Assembly: GCF_001180105.1 (NCBI RefSeq) | Contig: NZ_CVSO01000002.1 | Location: forward strand, 62,001-126,000 | DNA length: 64,000 nt | Direction: 5' to 3' | Source: Candidatus Pelagibacter communis | GTDB lineage: Bacteria; Pseudomonadota; Alphaproteobacteria; Pelagibacterales; Pelagibacteraceae | Shown here: in pieces, positions 35,711 to 44,852 of the stretch | Position numbering within the stretch: position 1 is the stretch's first letter | Layout: each line of letters opens with the position of its first letter | Notes under the pieces: generated by a model | What the model saw: the letters and a program-made list of their open reading frames with translations, nothing else | Database searches by the model: none | Told to the model about the DNA's origin: nothing | Position numbers and translations under genes: made by a program

Positions 35711-36375
35711 GAGACCTAAGGCAAGAAATATTTAAGTTTGAGCAATTATCAAATTTTGATAAAAATGATTTTTTTGTAAGTGAATGTAATTATTTTGCAT
35801 TTAATTTAATTAAAAGCTGGCCTAATTGGGAAAAAAAAATATTAAATATTTATGGTGAGCGGAAATCAGGTAAGTCTCATTTAACAGAAATTTTTTTAGA
35901 AAATAAAAAAGGTATCAAATTTAAATTTAATGAGTTGAATGAGAAAATATTCGATAAAATTAAAGGATATCAAAACATTGTAATTGAAGATTTTAATGAA
36001 AGCTACAAAGAGGAAACAATTTATTCTTTAATTGATATGGTTGAAAAAGAGAACAAATATTTATTAATAACATCTGCGAAAGCTGTAAATGAGATGAAGA
36101 CAAGACTTAAAGATTTAAATTCAAGGTTTAAAAATGTTCTTACAGCTAAAATCGGCAAACCAGACGATGAACTAATATATGCACTTATTGTTAAAAATTT
36201 TTCGGATAGCCAAATAATTTTAGATAAAAAACTAATAAATTTTATTAGTAAAAGAATAGCTAGATCTTACGATAAAATATCGGAATTTATATGTACAATT
36301 GACGAAATTAGTTTAAAAAAAAAAAAACCTATTAATTTAAAAATAATTAAAGAAATTTTAGGAGTATCAAATTGA
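35695..36375 (+). CDS. hdaA: DnaA-related replication regulator (Hda-like)
   Basis: AAA+ ATPase related to domain III of DnaA, 226 residues, of the type that with the sliding clamp triggers ATP hydrolysis by DnaA after initiation. A degenerate Walker A reads GERKSGKSHL near residue 53 and Walker B reads NIVIEDFNE near 98; the LKDLNSRF segment with a following Arg resembles the box VII region. There is no C-terminal DNA-binding domain. Sequence drift is high, so the call leans partly on synteny with purM and DUF2066. Confidence 0.8.
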   Translation: MESKIRDLRQEIFKFEQLSNFDKNDFFVSECNYFAFNLIKSWPNWEKKILNIYGERKSGKSHLTEIFLENKKGIKFKFNELNEKIFDKIKGYQNIVIEDFNESYKEETIYSLIDMVEKENKYLLITSAKAVNEMKTRLKDLNSRFKNVLTAKIGKPDDELIYALIVKNFSDSQIILDKKLINFISKRIARSYDKISEFICTIDEISLKKKKPINLKIIKEILGVSN

Positions 36376-38159
36376 ATAAATTTAGAACACATAATTGCGG
36401 TGAGCTCACAAAAAAATTTACTAAAAAAGATGTAATATTATCTGGCTGGATAAATAAAAAAAGGGATCATGGAAATCTTCTTTTCGTTGATCTTAGAGAT
36501 CATTATGGGATAACACAATGTGTAATTGATAAAGAAAATAAATTTTTTAAAGAATTGGAAAAGCTTCAGCTTGAAACAGTTATAAAAATAAATGGAAAAG
36601 TTATAGAAAGGACCAAAGAGACAATAAATAAAGATCTTTTGACAGGGGAGATTGAAGTTAACATTGAAAAATTCGAAATTATCGGAAAAACAAAAGAGTT
36701 GCCTCTACCTGTCTTTAGTGATCAGGAATACTCTGAAGAAATAAGACTTAAGAATAGATTTCTTGATTTAAGAAGAAAAAAAATTCATAATAATATTATC
36801 TTAAGATCAAAAGTAATTTCCTTTATTAGAAAAGAAATGGAGAAGATGGATTTTTTAGAGTTTCAAACTCCAATATTAACTTCATCAAGTCCTGAAGGAG
36901 CAAGAGACTTTCTTGTTCCAAGTAGATTAAATCCTGGAAAATTTTACGCTTTACCACAAGCACCACAACAATTTAAACAACTAATAATGATTTCAGGATT
37001 TGATAAATATTTTCAAATTGCTCCTTGCTTTAGAGACGAAGATGCAAGAGCAGATAGAAGTCCTGGTGAATTTTATCAATTAGACATAGAGATGTCATTT
37101 GTTGAACAAGAAGATGTTTTTTCAGTAATTGAAAATCTGTTTTTAAAATTGTTTAAGAAATTTTCGGATAAAAGACTAGCGAGTGAAAAGTTTCCTAGAA
37201 TAAGATATTCAGAAGCAATTGAAAAATATGGAACAGATAAACCCGATCTTAGGAATCCGCTGATTATCTCGAATATTACAGAAATTTTTAGCAGAGAAGA
37301 TGTTAAATTTGATATTTTTAAAAGAGAAGTTTCAAAAGGTAAAGTTGTTAAAGCAATCATTACAAAAAACACGAAAGATAAACCAAGAAGTTTTTTTGAT
37401 AATATTGATAATTGGGCCAAGAAAGAAGGTTCAGGCGGCTTAGCATATTTCACCTTTATTGAAGAAAATAATAAAATTGTAGGCAAAGGTCCTGTTGGAA
37501 AGTTTTTTTCCACAGAAGCGTGTGAAAAAATTTTGAAATTAACTAATTCTAAAATCGGTGACAGTATTTTTATGTCATGTGGACAAAAAAAAGATGTTGA
37601 AAAAATTCTTTCTTTAGCAAGAAATAAGATCGCTGAGGATTTGAGTCTAATAGCTAACGATATATTTTCTTTTTGTTGGATCATTGATTATCCTATGTAT
37701 GAAATAGATGAAAAGACCAAAAAAATTAAATTTAGTCATAATCCCTTTTCAATGCCCCAAGGAGACATTAAAAATATTGATTTCTCTAAACCGTTAGAAA
37801 TGAAAGCATATCAATATGATATTGTTTGCAATGGAATAGAATTATCTTCTGGCGCTATTAGAAATCATATTCCAGAATTGATGTATAAACTTTTTGAAAT
37901 AGCTGGGTACAAAAAAAAAGATGTAGATAGCAAGTTTAGTGGAATGATAAATGCATTAAGTTATGGCGCACCTCCTCACGGTGGAATAGCTCCAGGAATT
38001 GACAGAATAGTGATGTTGCTTGCAAACGAGGTGAATATAAGAGAAGTAACAATGTTTCCAATGAATCAAAATGCTCAAGATTTAATGATGATGGCGCCTT
38101 CAGAAGTCAGCACAGAACAATTAAAAGAACTTCAGCTTTCGATTACAAAAAAAAAGTAA
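36372..38159 (+). CDS. aspS: Aspartyl-tRNA synthetase
   Basis: Class II synthetase, 595 residues, the bacterial long form. The N-terminal OB-fold anticodon domain includes LSGWINKKRDHGNLLFVDLRDHYG; motif 2 is FRDEDARADRSPGEFYQLDIEM; a GAD insertion domain lies about 290-420; motif 3 is GAPPHGGIAPGIDRIVMLL near 545. The start is TTG at 36372, overlapping the hda stop (TTGA), and is supported by AGGAG at 36360-36364 seven bases upstream. The stop is flush with that of the opposite gene. Whether it also charges tRNA-Asn cannot be decided here. Confidence 0.94.
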   Translation: MNKFRTHNCGELTKKFTKKDVILSGWINKKRDHGNLLFVDLRDHYGITQCVIDKENKFFKELEKLQLETVIKINGKVIERTKETINKDLLTGEIEVNIEKFEIIGKTKELPLPVFSDQEYSEEIRLKNRFLDLRRKKIHNNIILRSKVISFIRKEMEKMDFLEFQTPILTSSSPEGARDFLVPSRLNPGKFYALPQAPQQFKQLIMISGFDKYFQIAPCFRDEDARADRSPGEFYQLDIEMSFVEQEDVFSVIENLFLKLFKKFSDKRLASEKFPRIRYSEAIEKYGTDKPDLRNPLIISNITEIFSREDVKFDIFKREVSKGKVVKAIITKNTKDKPRSFFDNIDNWAKKEGSGGLAYFTFIEENNKIVGKGPVGKFFSTEACEKILKLTNSKIGDSIFMSCGQKKDVEKILSLARNKIAEDLSLIANDIFSFCWIIDYPMYEIDEKTKKIKFSHNPFSMPQGDIKNIDFSKPLEMKAYQYDIVCNGIELSSGAIRNHIPELMYKLFEIAGYKKKDVDSKFSGMINALSYGAPPHGGIAPGIDRIVMLLANEVNIREVTMFPMNQNAQDLMMMAPSEVSTEQLKELQLSITKKK

Positions 38160-38990
38160 TTACTTTTTACCCTTAAGATTTATCCTAATATCAGATAAGT
38201 CAATAAGTTTTCTTTTATAATCATTTCTTACGAAACCTTTGCTGGTAATATCTTTAACTATTTTAATTAATTCATTATTCTCATCACTCATTACACCTGC
38301 ATTTTTTTCTTCCATTTTGTCTGATCTTCCAATTGAAGGTGTGTGAGCAAGATCTTCTCTATTTAAATATGAAATAGCAAGTTCCCTAAAAATATAATCT
38401 AAAATAGATGAGGCAGAAAGAATTCTATCATTTCCATAAACTTTTCCCGATGGTTCAAATTTTGTATCTACATAAGCGCTAACAAATTCATCTAATGGAA
38501 CTCCGTATTGCAATCCCAAAGATATAGCTATGGCAAAATTATTCATTAAAGCTTTAACCAGCTCACCTTCTTTACTTGTATCTATAAAAATTTCACCAAT
38601 CTTCCCATCTTCATACTCACCAGTATGCAAGTAAACCTTATGATCTCCTATGGTAGCTTTTTGAATATAACCTTTTCTTCTGTCGGGCATACCAAATCTT
38701 TTATTAACTGATTCATTCAGATTTTTAACAAAATTATTATTCATATTTTTATTATCATCAATTTTATTTACTTTCTTAATTTGCTTTTCTTTATCACTGA
38801 GATTATCTACAGTTTTAAGATTCTTATCCAAATTCTTGGTTTTTCGATTATCAATTTTCATATCTAATATTTCAAATTTTCCATCTTCTTTTTTTTCAAG
38901 ATTTTCTAATTCTTTTTCGTCTATTTTATCTAGATAATGACTGACTTTAAAAGTGCAGGTATAAAAGGTTTCAACGAGGTATTTTGCCAT
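38160..38990 (-). CDS. Stand-alone homologue of the class II ribonucleotide reductase C-terminal region (NrdJ-like)
   Basis: Protein of 276 residues. The second half (about 95-235) matches the region near the end of long alphaproteobacterial Nrd[69 protein letters not shown] and [22 protein letters not shown]-type blocks. The first 40 residues ([19 protein letters not shown]) and the Lys/Asp-rich linker to about 90 are not part of NrdJ as I know it. There is no catalytic Cys, B12-binding region or C-terminal Cys-rich tail, and no large subunit nearby. A split subunit similar to Pseudomonas NrdJb, or a regulator, are the options. Confidence 0.6.
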   Translation of the reverse strand: MAKYLVETFYTCTFKVSHYLDKIDEKELENLEKKEDGKFEILDMKIDNRKTKNLDKNLKTVDNLSDKEKQIKKVNKIDDNKNMNNNFVKNLNESVNKRFGMPDRRKGYIQKATIGDHKVYLHTGEYEDGKIGEIFIDTSKEGELVKALMNNFAIAISLGLQYGVPLDEFVSAYVDTKFEPSGKVYGNDRILSASSILDYIFRELAISYLNREDLAHTPSIGRSDKMEEKNAGVMSDENNELIKIVKDITSKGFVRNDYKRKLIDLSDIRINLKGKK

Positions 38991-39100
38991 AATAGTTTCC
39001 TTATTTATTTTGAGTCTTAGAGATTCTATTGTATATACAAAATTAATTTTTAGTCTAATTTATTTTTTACAATTTAAAATTGAAAAAAAACTAATTTTTT

Positions 39101-39457
39101 ATGTTGACTCTATTTAAACAGATTTTCACATGGTGGAATCATCAAACTCTAGGCACTAGGCTTCACACTTTTTTCAAAGGAAAATTTGTTGGTAAAGATG
39201 AAAATGGCAACAAATATTATGAGAGTAAAAATGGAAGAAGATGGGTTATTTATAATGGGGAAGTGGACTCAACAAAAATACCAAATGATTGGTTTTCTTG
39301 GATTCATTTTACAAAAAATAAAATAGAAAAAGTTCAGGATCAAAAAAAATTTTCTTGGCAAAAGTCTCATAAACCTAATCTTACCGGAACAGATAAAGCT
39401 TATCATCCTAAAAAAAGTAACAATGAAAATAAAAAATATAAATCTTGGAAAGAGTAA
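39101..39457 (+). CDS. NADH:ubiquinone oxidoreductase accessory subunit, NDUFA12 family
   Basis: Homologue of the mitochondrial complex I accessory subunit NDUFA12 (B17.2), 118 residues. The core FVGKDENGNKYYESKNGRRWVIYNGEVDSTKIPNDWFSWIH block (residues about 29-69) is highly characteristic, followed by a basic tail with PNLTGTDKAYHP. The family is restricted to alphaproteobacteria and mitochondria, so it is a good lineage marker. The gene overlaps the DUF2155 gene by 35 bases, a pairing kept across alphaproteobacteria. Confidence 0.93.
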   Translation: MLTLFKQIFTWWNHQTLGTRLHTFFKGKFVGKDENGNKYYESKNGRRWVIYNGEVDSTKIPNDWFSWIHFTKNKIEKVQDQKKFSWQKSHKPNLTGTDKAYHPKKSNNENKKYKSWKE

Positions 39458-39824
39458 AATAGCAAAAATCACTATTCTATTGTTTTTTTTTATGATGCGC
39501 ACTATTCAAGCTGACGACCTTGATTACTTTGGAAAAAAAATTGATATTAGAATTTTAGATAAGCTTAGTTCTAAAAACAAATTATTAAAATTAAATATTG
39601 GTGAAAATTTTTTATACAAGAATTTAGAAATTAAAGTTTTGAAATGTAAAAACTCTAAATTTGATGATAATCCAGAAATAACTACATATCTTCAAGTAAA
39701 GGATAGCAAAATTTCTAACAATGATGAGGTTTTTGTTTTTAATGGATGGACTTTTTCATCTAGTCCATCAATTCAAGTTTTTGATCATCCAGTCTATGAT
39801 TTGTGGATTTTGAGGTGTTATTAA
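39423..39824 (+). CDS. DUF2155 domain-containing secreted protein
   Basis: Exported protein of 133 residues with a signal peptide of about 30 residues (hydrophobic ITILLFFF, possible cleavage before DDLDYF). The mature part shows the DUF2155 pattern: RILDKLSSKNKLLKLNIGE, a Cys in KVLKCKNS, VFNGWTFSSSPSIQVFDHPVYDLWILRC near the end. The two Cys could be disulfide-linked in the periplasm. Function unknown; the constant coupling to NDUFA12 suggests, without proving, a link to complex I or the envelope. It overlaps convergent accC by 4 bases. Confidence 0.88.
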   Translation: MKIKNINLGKSKIAKITILLFFFMMRTIQADDLDYFGKKIDIRILDKLSSKNKLLKLNIGENFLYKNLEIKVLKCKNSKFDDNPEITTYLQVKDSKISNNDEVFVFNGWTFSSSPSIQVFDHPVYDLWILRCY

Positions 39825-41158
39825 ACAATTTTTTCGTTGTCCAACCAAGTTACATTAAATTTTGATTCGATAAATTTTTCGTGATTTAAAAGTTTTTTGT
39901 GTAACTTTATTGTTGTTGTAATTCCTTCTATAACAAATTCATCTAAAGATCTTAATGTTCGCTGTATTGCCTCTGTTCTGTTCCTACCATGGCAAATTAG
40001 TTTACAGACCATGCTATCATAATAAGGTGTTACCTTAAAACCTTGATAAATTGAACTATCTACTCTCGTTCTAAACCCAGATGGTTGATGGCACATTCCA
40101 ATTAATCCTGGTGATGGCTGAAAATTTCTACTTGGGTCTTCTGCGTTTATTCTACACTCAATAGCATGACCTCTTGGGCTAATGTCGGACTGTTTTAAGG
40201 CAGTGTTTCCTGTATATGCAATCCATATTTGTTCTTTAATAATATCTATGCCAGTGACCATCTCAGTAACAGGATGTTCAACTTGAACCCTTGTGTTCAT
40301 TTCTAAAAAATAAAATTTTCCATCTTCGTAAATAAACTCTACTGTTCCAGCTCCTTCATAACCAATTTTAGATACCATATTAACTGTCCTATCGAAGAGA
40401 TCTTTGCGAATTTCATCATTTAAAACAGGACTTGGAGTTTCTTCAATTAATTTTTGATGTCGTCTTTGAACAGAACAGTCTCTTTCATGCAAGTGGACTG
40501 TATGATTTTTTCCCGAAAGCACCTGAACTTCAATATGACGTGGATTTTGAAAAAATTTTTCAATATACACTTCATCATTTGCGAAAAACTTCTTGGCCTC
40601 TGATTTAGCAGTTAAAAATAAATTATCAAATTCTTTTTCTGATCTCACAATCTTCATTCCTTTACCACCACCTCCACCAGCAGCTTTTATAAGGATAGGA
40701 AAACCAATTTCTTTGGCTAACTTCTTACCACTTTCTAAATCTGAGATACCACCTTCAGAACCTTCGATAACAGGTAAACCATATTTTTTTGCAATCTTTT
40801 TTGCCTCAATTTTATCACCCATCATTTTGATAAGTTTCGAAGAAGGTCCAATAAATTTAATGTTATTTTCTTCAAGCATACTAGCAAAATTAAAATTTTC
40901 CGATAAAAATCCATAACCTGGATGAACTGCTTCAGAGTTAGTTATTTCTATTGCAGATAATATTGCTGGAATATTTAAATAACTATTTGCAGGTTGATGT
41001 GAACCAACACAAACACTTTCATCAGCTAGTTTGACATGCATACTTTCTTTATCAACGTCTGAATGTATTGCAACTGTTTGAATTCCCCACTCTTTACATG
41101 CTCTGATAATCCTTACAGCTATCTCACCTCTATTAGCTATTAAAATTTTTTTGAACAT
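39821..41158 (-). CDS. accC: Acetyl-CoA carboxylase, biotin carboxylase subunit
   Basis: ATP-grasp enzyme that carboxylates biotin on AccB, first half-reaction of malonyl-CoA formation; 445 residues. KILIANRGEIAVRIIRA starts the protein; the ATP-binding glycine loop AAGGGGGKGMKIV is near residue 160; EMNTRVQVEHPVTEMVTGIDI near 285 carries catalytic residues. It starts 3 bases after accB in the order aroQ-accB-accC. Confidence 0.96.
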   Translation of the reverse strand: MFKKILIANRGEIAVRIIRACKEWGIQTVAIHSDVDKESMHVKLADESVCVGSHQPANSYLNIPAILSAIEITNSEAVHPGYGFLSENFNFASMLEENNIKFIGPSSKLIKMMGDKIEAKKIAKKYGLPVIEGSEGGISDLESGKKLAKEIGFPILIKAAGGGGGKGMKIVRSEKEFDNLFLTAKSEAKKFFANDEVYIEKFFQNPRHIEVQVLSGKNHTVHLHERDCSVQRRHQKLIEETPSPVLNDEIRKDLFDRTVNMVSKIGYEGAGTVEFIYEDGKFYFLEMNTRVQVEHPVTEMVTGIDIIKEQIWIAYTGNTALKQSDISPRGHAIECRINAEDPSRNFQPSPGLIGMCHQPSGFRTRVDSSIYQGFKVTPYYDSMVCKLICHGRNRTEAIQRTLRSLDEFVIEGITTTIKLHKKLLNHEKFIESKFNVTWLDNEKIV

Positions 41159-41161
41159 TTT

Positions 41162-41578
41162 TTAATCGATTACAACAAGAGTCTGTCCATATTCAACAGG
41201 TTGACCATCTTCAACATTCACGCTCTTAACAACACCATCTTTAGGAGAAGGGACATGATTCATTGTTTTCATAGCTTCAACTATCATGACAGTATCGCCC
41301 TTTTTAATTTTTTTTCCAGTTTCAACAAATTTTTTTGCCCCAGGTTCAGGCGCCAGATAAGCGGTTCCAATAATCGGAGATTTTATCTCAGTTCCAGTAA
41401 TAGTCTCTATTTTTTTGTTGTTTTTTTCTATTGTTATTTCTGGCGATATATTTTGACTTACTTTACTTTGTCTAGACACTTTTATTTTTGTATCTTTTTC
41501 AGAATATTCAAGCTCAGTAAGTTTAAATTCCTCTAAGTTATCGACTAGCTCTTTAATTAATTTTTTATTTATTTTCAT
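41162..41578 (-). CDS. accB: Biotin carboxyl carrier protein of acetyl-CoA carboxylase
   Basis: Carrier subunit of acetyl-CoA carboxylase, 138 residues. The biotinylated Lys is in VEAMKTMNHVPS near residue 105, preceded by the biotinyl-domain entry IKSPIIGTAYLAPEPGAKKFVETGKKI. The N-terminal 55 residues form the helical region that contacts AccC, followed by a Lys/Ile/Thr-rich linker. The start overlaps aroQ by 14 bases. Confidence 0.95.
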   Translation of the reverse strand: MKINKKLIKELVDNLEEFKLTELEYSEKDTKIKVSRQSKVSQNISPEITIEKNNKKIETITGTEIKSPIIGTAYLAPEPGAKKFVETGKKIKKGDTVMIVEAMKTMNHVPSPKDGVVKSVNVEDGQPVEYGQTLVVID

Positions 41579-42014
41579 TTTTCAAGAGTTTATGCATTGC
41601 TATTATGGCTAAAATATATCCTTCGCTTCCAAGACCAAAAATTCCGCCATTTACAACATCACTTATCAGTGATTTTTGTCTAAATTCCTCTCTTTTATAA
41701 ATATTTGATATGTGAACTTCTATTTTCTTTTTTTTGTATATTTCCAATGCATCTCTAATAGCTACAGAAGTATGAGTGAATGCTGCGGCATTTATTATAA
41801 TCCCATCGAATTTTTCATTTGCTGATTGTATTATAGAAACAATCTCACCTTCTACATTTGATTGGATAAAATCAATTTTTATATTAAGATCTCTACACTT
41901 TTCCTCACACTTTTTTTTTAGTTCTTCATAAGTTATGGAACCATATTGTGATTGTTCTCTTTGACCTAATAGATTAAGATTTGGACCGTTTAGAAAAAGT
42001 ATATTTAAACTCAT
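41565..42014 (-). CDS. aroQ: 3-dehydroquinate dehydratase, type II
   Basis: Third step of the shikimate pathway, 149 residues. ILFLNGPNLNLLGQRE opens the protein, the catalytic Tyr is in SQYGSITYEEL, and VHISNIYKREEFRQKSLI holds the catalytic His region near residue 103. It comes ahead of accB-accC, a common alphaproteobacterial arrangement. Its ATG and that of the divergent thiS are only 12 bases apart. Confidence 0.95.
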   Translation of the reverse strand: MSLNILFLNGPNLNLLGQREQSQYGSITYEELKKKCEEKCRDLNIKIDFIQSNVEGEIVSIIQSANEKFDGIIINAAAFTHTSVAIRDALEIYKKKKIEVHISNIYKREEFRQKSLISDVVNGGIFGLGSEGYILAIIAMHKLLKNENK

Positions 42015-42026
42015 AAGTTATACATA

Positions 42027-42245
42027 ATGAAAAAAAACAAAAAAATCAAAATTATTTTGAATGGAAAACCAAGATCTTTGCAAAAGGTAATATCAGTTTA
42101 TGAATTAATGAGGTCTTTAAAATTATCAACAGAAAAAGTCGCCATTGAATTGAATAAGGAAATAATTAACAAAAGAACAATAAAAAATTTATATTTAAAA
42201 AATAAAGATAAAATTGAAATAGTACATTTTATTGGAGGAGGGTAG
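42027..42245 (+). CDS. thiS: Thiamine sulfur carrier protein ThiS
   Basis: Ubiquitin-like sulfur carrier for thiazole synthesis, 72 residues. It ends in HFIGGG, the C-terminal Gly-Gly on which the thiocarboxylate is made. [19 protein letters not shown] matches the N-terminal strand-helix of the fold. The stop shares one base with the thiG GTG start. No thiF, thiO or thiH lies in the window. The 12-base leader leaves no room for a TPP riboswitch between it and aroQ. Confidence 0.92.
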   Translation: MKKNKKIKIILNGKPRSLQKVISVYELMRSLKLSTEKVAIELNKEIINKRTIKNLYLKNKDKIEIVHFIGGG

Positions 42246-43015
42246 TGAGGGATTTTTTTAAAATTGCAAATAAAAAATTTAATTCCAGGTTAATTGTAGG
42301 AACTGGAAAATATAAAAATTTTTCAGAATGTGCAAAAGCAATAAAATATTCTGGTGCAGAAATAGTTACAGTAGCAGTAAGGAGAGTAAATATAGTTAAT
42401 AAAAAAAAACCTTTATTGATGGATTATATCGATCCAAAAAAAATAACTTACCTTCCAAACACAGCTGGATGTTTTACTTCAGAAGATGCACTTAGAACTT
42501 TACGACTAGCAAGAGAAATAGGTGGATGGAAATTGGTTAAACTTGAAGTTTTAGGTGATAAAAAAAATTTATTTCCAGACATGATTGAAACATTAAGATC
42601 AACAGAAATTTTGTCAAAAGAGGGATTTAAGGTTATGGTGTACTGTAGTGATGATCCATTAATGGCCAAACGTTTAGAAGACTCAGGCGCAGTTGCTATT
42701 ATGCCGTTAGCAGCTCCTATTGGATCTGGTTTAGGAATTCAGAACTATACAAATATTAGAATAATAAGAAATCAAACTAAATTACCTGTGATAATTGATG
42801 CAGGCATCGGCCAAGCTTCAGATGCCGTTATTGCCATGGAATTAGGCTGTGATGGAGTTTTAATAAATACTGCAATTGCAAAAGCAAAAAAACCATTTGA
42901 AATGGCAGAAGCTATGAAGTTTGCAGTTATTGCAGGAAGAAAGTCGTTTATTTCTGGAAGAATTTCAAAAACATTACATGGATCTCCTTCAACAACTAAT
43001 AAAGGTATTATCTAG
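42245..43015 (+). CDS. thiG: Thiazole synthase ThiG
   Basis: Forms the thiazole phosphate moiety of thiamine from DXP, ThiS thiocarboxylate and dehydroglycine; 256 residues with a GTG start that overlaps thi[13 protein letters not shown] is near residue 14, the imine-forming Lys is in [11 protein letters not shown] near 100, and [34 protein letters not shown] near 185-220 is the phosphate-binding region. It overlaps convergent RNase E/G by 8 bases. Confidence 0.94.
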   Translation: MRDFFKIANKKFNSRLIVGTGKYKNFSECAKAIKYSGAEIVTVAVRRVNIVNKKKPLLMDYIDPKKITYLPNTAGCFTSEDALRTLRLAREIGGWKLVKLEVLGDKKNLFPDMIETLRSTEILSKEGFKVMVYCSDDPLMAKRLEDSGAVAIMPLAAPIGSGLGIQNYTNIRIIRNQTKLPVIIDAGIGQASDAVIAMELGCDGVLINTAIAKAKKPFEMAEAMKFAVIAGRKSFISGRISKTLHGSPSTTNKGII

Positions 43016-44771
43016 GTCTTTTACTTTTATTTTTTCTATAAAATTTTTTCTTTTTAAAATTTTTTGATTTAAATTTTGGCTTACCTTTAAGGTCTTTTTC
43101 AATTTTTTTTTCAAATGTAATTTTTTTGAGTTCAACTATATTTTCAAGTTTTTCTAGAACCTTTTTGCTTTTATTTAAAAATTCAATTTTATACTCTGGA
43201 ACTAAAAGTGACAAGTCTCCCAAAAAATTAATCTTAATTTTATTTTTCTTCTCAATATAAAGTATATCCTCTTTAAAATTCTCATTGAGAAAATTTTTAA
43301 TTTTTTCAGGCACTATGATTTGAACTAATTTTGATTTATTTTTAATAGCGTTAATTTCAACAGTTTTAATAACTTTTTGAGCGAATGACTCATTAGTTAA
43401 AGATATATTCCATTGTACACTACTTTCTCTTAATCTTTGACGTGACATTTCAAGAAGTCCAAAGCTACTAATTCTTCCGATTTGAATTCTTGCTCTATCT
43501 TTTCTGCACCTTTCCTTTAATCGTCGTTCAACTTGTCTTCGATTGCCAAAGCTCATCATATCTATAAAGTCAATTATAATGAGTCCAGAAAGATCTCTTA
43601 TTTTTATTTGTCTTGCAATTTCCTCTGCTGCCTCAAGGTTGGTGTCAAGGGCTGTACTTTCTACATTTTTTTGTCTAATTGATCTTCCTGAGTTAATGTC
43701 TATTGAAACTAAAGCCTCTGTAGGATTGATGACCAAATATCCTCCAGAAGATAATTTTACTTGAGTGTCATAAATGTCATTTAACTTATTCTCAATATTT
43801 TCCTTGATGAATAATGGGATTTTATCCCTATATTTTTTAATTTTTTTAACATGACTAGGCATTAAAATTTTCATAAAATTTTTTGCTTTTTGATATCCTT
43901 CATTACCATCTACAATTATATTTTGAGTTTCGTCATCGTATATATCTCTTAGAGTTCTCTTAATAATGTCGCTTTCTTGGTGTATTAGTTTTGGAGCAAT
44001 GGAATTCATAGCATTTTCTTTAATTGTTTCCCATGACTTTATTAAACTTTGAAGATCATAATTAATTTCATTTTTACTTTTGTTTGATCCTGCGGTTCTA
44101 ACGATCAATCCCATTTCTTTTGGAATGATTATTTCGTTTAGAATTGATCTTATTTTTTTTCTTTCACTTGAATTAAAAATTTTTCTAGAAATGCCGCCGC
44201 CCTTTGGCGTGTTTGGCATTAAAACTATATATTTACCTGCGATAGATATAAAAGTTGAAAGCGCTGCACCCTTTAAACCTCTTTCGTCTTTCAACACTTG
44301 AACTAATATAACTTGATTTGGTTTTATAACTTCTTGAATTTTATATCTTTTGGAAGGAGCTCTACTCTGTTTAACATTCCCATCATTTTGGTTTTCTGTT
44401 TCTGGTTTTTTTTCAACAGCATCGTGATCACTTTTTTCATTGTCAACTTCTTCTTTTTCACTTTGCTTAGCCAATTCCTCTCTAACTTGTTTTTCCTCTT
44501 CTTTTATTTTTTCTAAATCACTTGAGGGTATTTGGTAATAATCTGATTGAATATCATTAAAAGATAAAAATCCATGTCTTTCTCTTCCAAAATCAATGAA
44601 AGCGGCTTGAAGAGACGGTTCTATTCTACTTACTTTTCCTAAATAAATATTGTTTTTAATGAGAGTATTTTTTATACCTTCATATTCATAGTCTTCGATG
44701 TTTCCATTTTCTTTAAGAACGACTCTAGTTTCATCTGGATGCGAAGCATCAATATATAAATTTTTTTCCAT
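43008..44771 (-). CDS. rne: Ribonuclease E/G family endoribonuclease
   Basis: Single-strand-specific endoribonuclease for mRNA decay and rRNA/tRNA processing, 587 residues. The S1 domain ([22 protein letters not shown], near residue 40) contains an acidic insertion (about 85-140). Catalytic Asp residues are in VSIDINSGR and in [10 protein letters not shown] near 360-400. After [11 protein letters not shown] the sequence runs QWNISLTNE, with none of the CPxC cysteines of the zinc link that joins E. coli RNase E monomers. The C-terminal tail is a short Lys-rich stretch, with no long degradosome scaffold. Confidence 0.9.
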   Translation of the reverse strand: MEKNLYIDASHPDETRVVLKENGNIEDYEYEGIKNTLIKNNIYLGKVSRIEPSLQAAFIDFGRERHGFLSFNDIQSDYYQIPSSDLEKIKEEEKQVREELAKQSEKEEVDNEKSDHDAVEKKPETENQNDGNVKQSRAPSKRYKIQEVIKPNQVILVQVLKDERGLKGAALSTFISIAGKYIVLMPNTPKGGGISRKIFNSSERKKIRSILNEIIIPKEMGLIVRTAGSNKSKNEINYDLQSLIKSWETIKENAMNSIAPKLIHQESDIIKRTLRDIYDDETQNIIVDGNEGYQKAKNFMKILMPSHVKKIKKYRDKIPLFIKENIENKLNDIYDTQVKLSSGGYLVINPTEALVSIDINSGRSIRQKNVESTALDTNLEAAEEIARQIKIRDLSGLIIIDFIDMMSFGNRRQVERRLKERCRKDRARIQIGRISSFGLLEMSRQRLRESSVQWNISLTNESFAQKVIKTVEINAIKNKSKLVQIIVPEKIKNFLNENFKEDILYIEKKNKIKINFLGDLSLLVPEYKIEFLNKSKKVLEKLENIVELKKITFEKKIEKDLKGKPKFKSKNFKKKKFYRKNKSKRPR

Positions 44772-44852
44772 GTTTTTATTGTTAAATTTCTCATATTATT
44801 TTAAATTCTGATGCCTTAACTTTAACAAATTCATGAATTAAATGGAACAAAA

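Noticed and set aside
37076-37684. 202-codon frame antisense to aspS
   Set aside because: It mirrors the conserved aspartyl-tRNA synthetase coding sequence and has no family features of its own.
40593-41536. Long frames antisense to accC and accB (107 and 111 codons)
   Set aside because: They are complements of well-supported genes, with composition (Pro/Ser- or Phe/Tyr-rich) typical of shadow frames.
42015-42026. TPP riboswitch before thiS
   Set aside because: Only 12 bases separate thiS from the divergent aroQ start, and I see no conserved TPP aptamer motifs there.
44828-44839. AATTCATGAATT palindrome upstream of mrcA
   Set aside because: Palindromes of this length and AT content are expected by chance several times per window, and no promoter element or repeat copy accompanies it.
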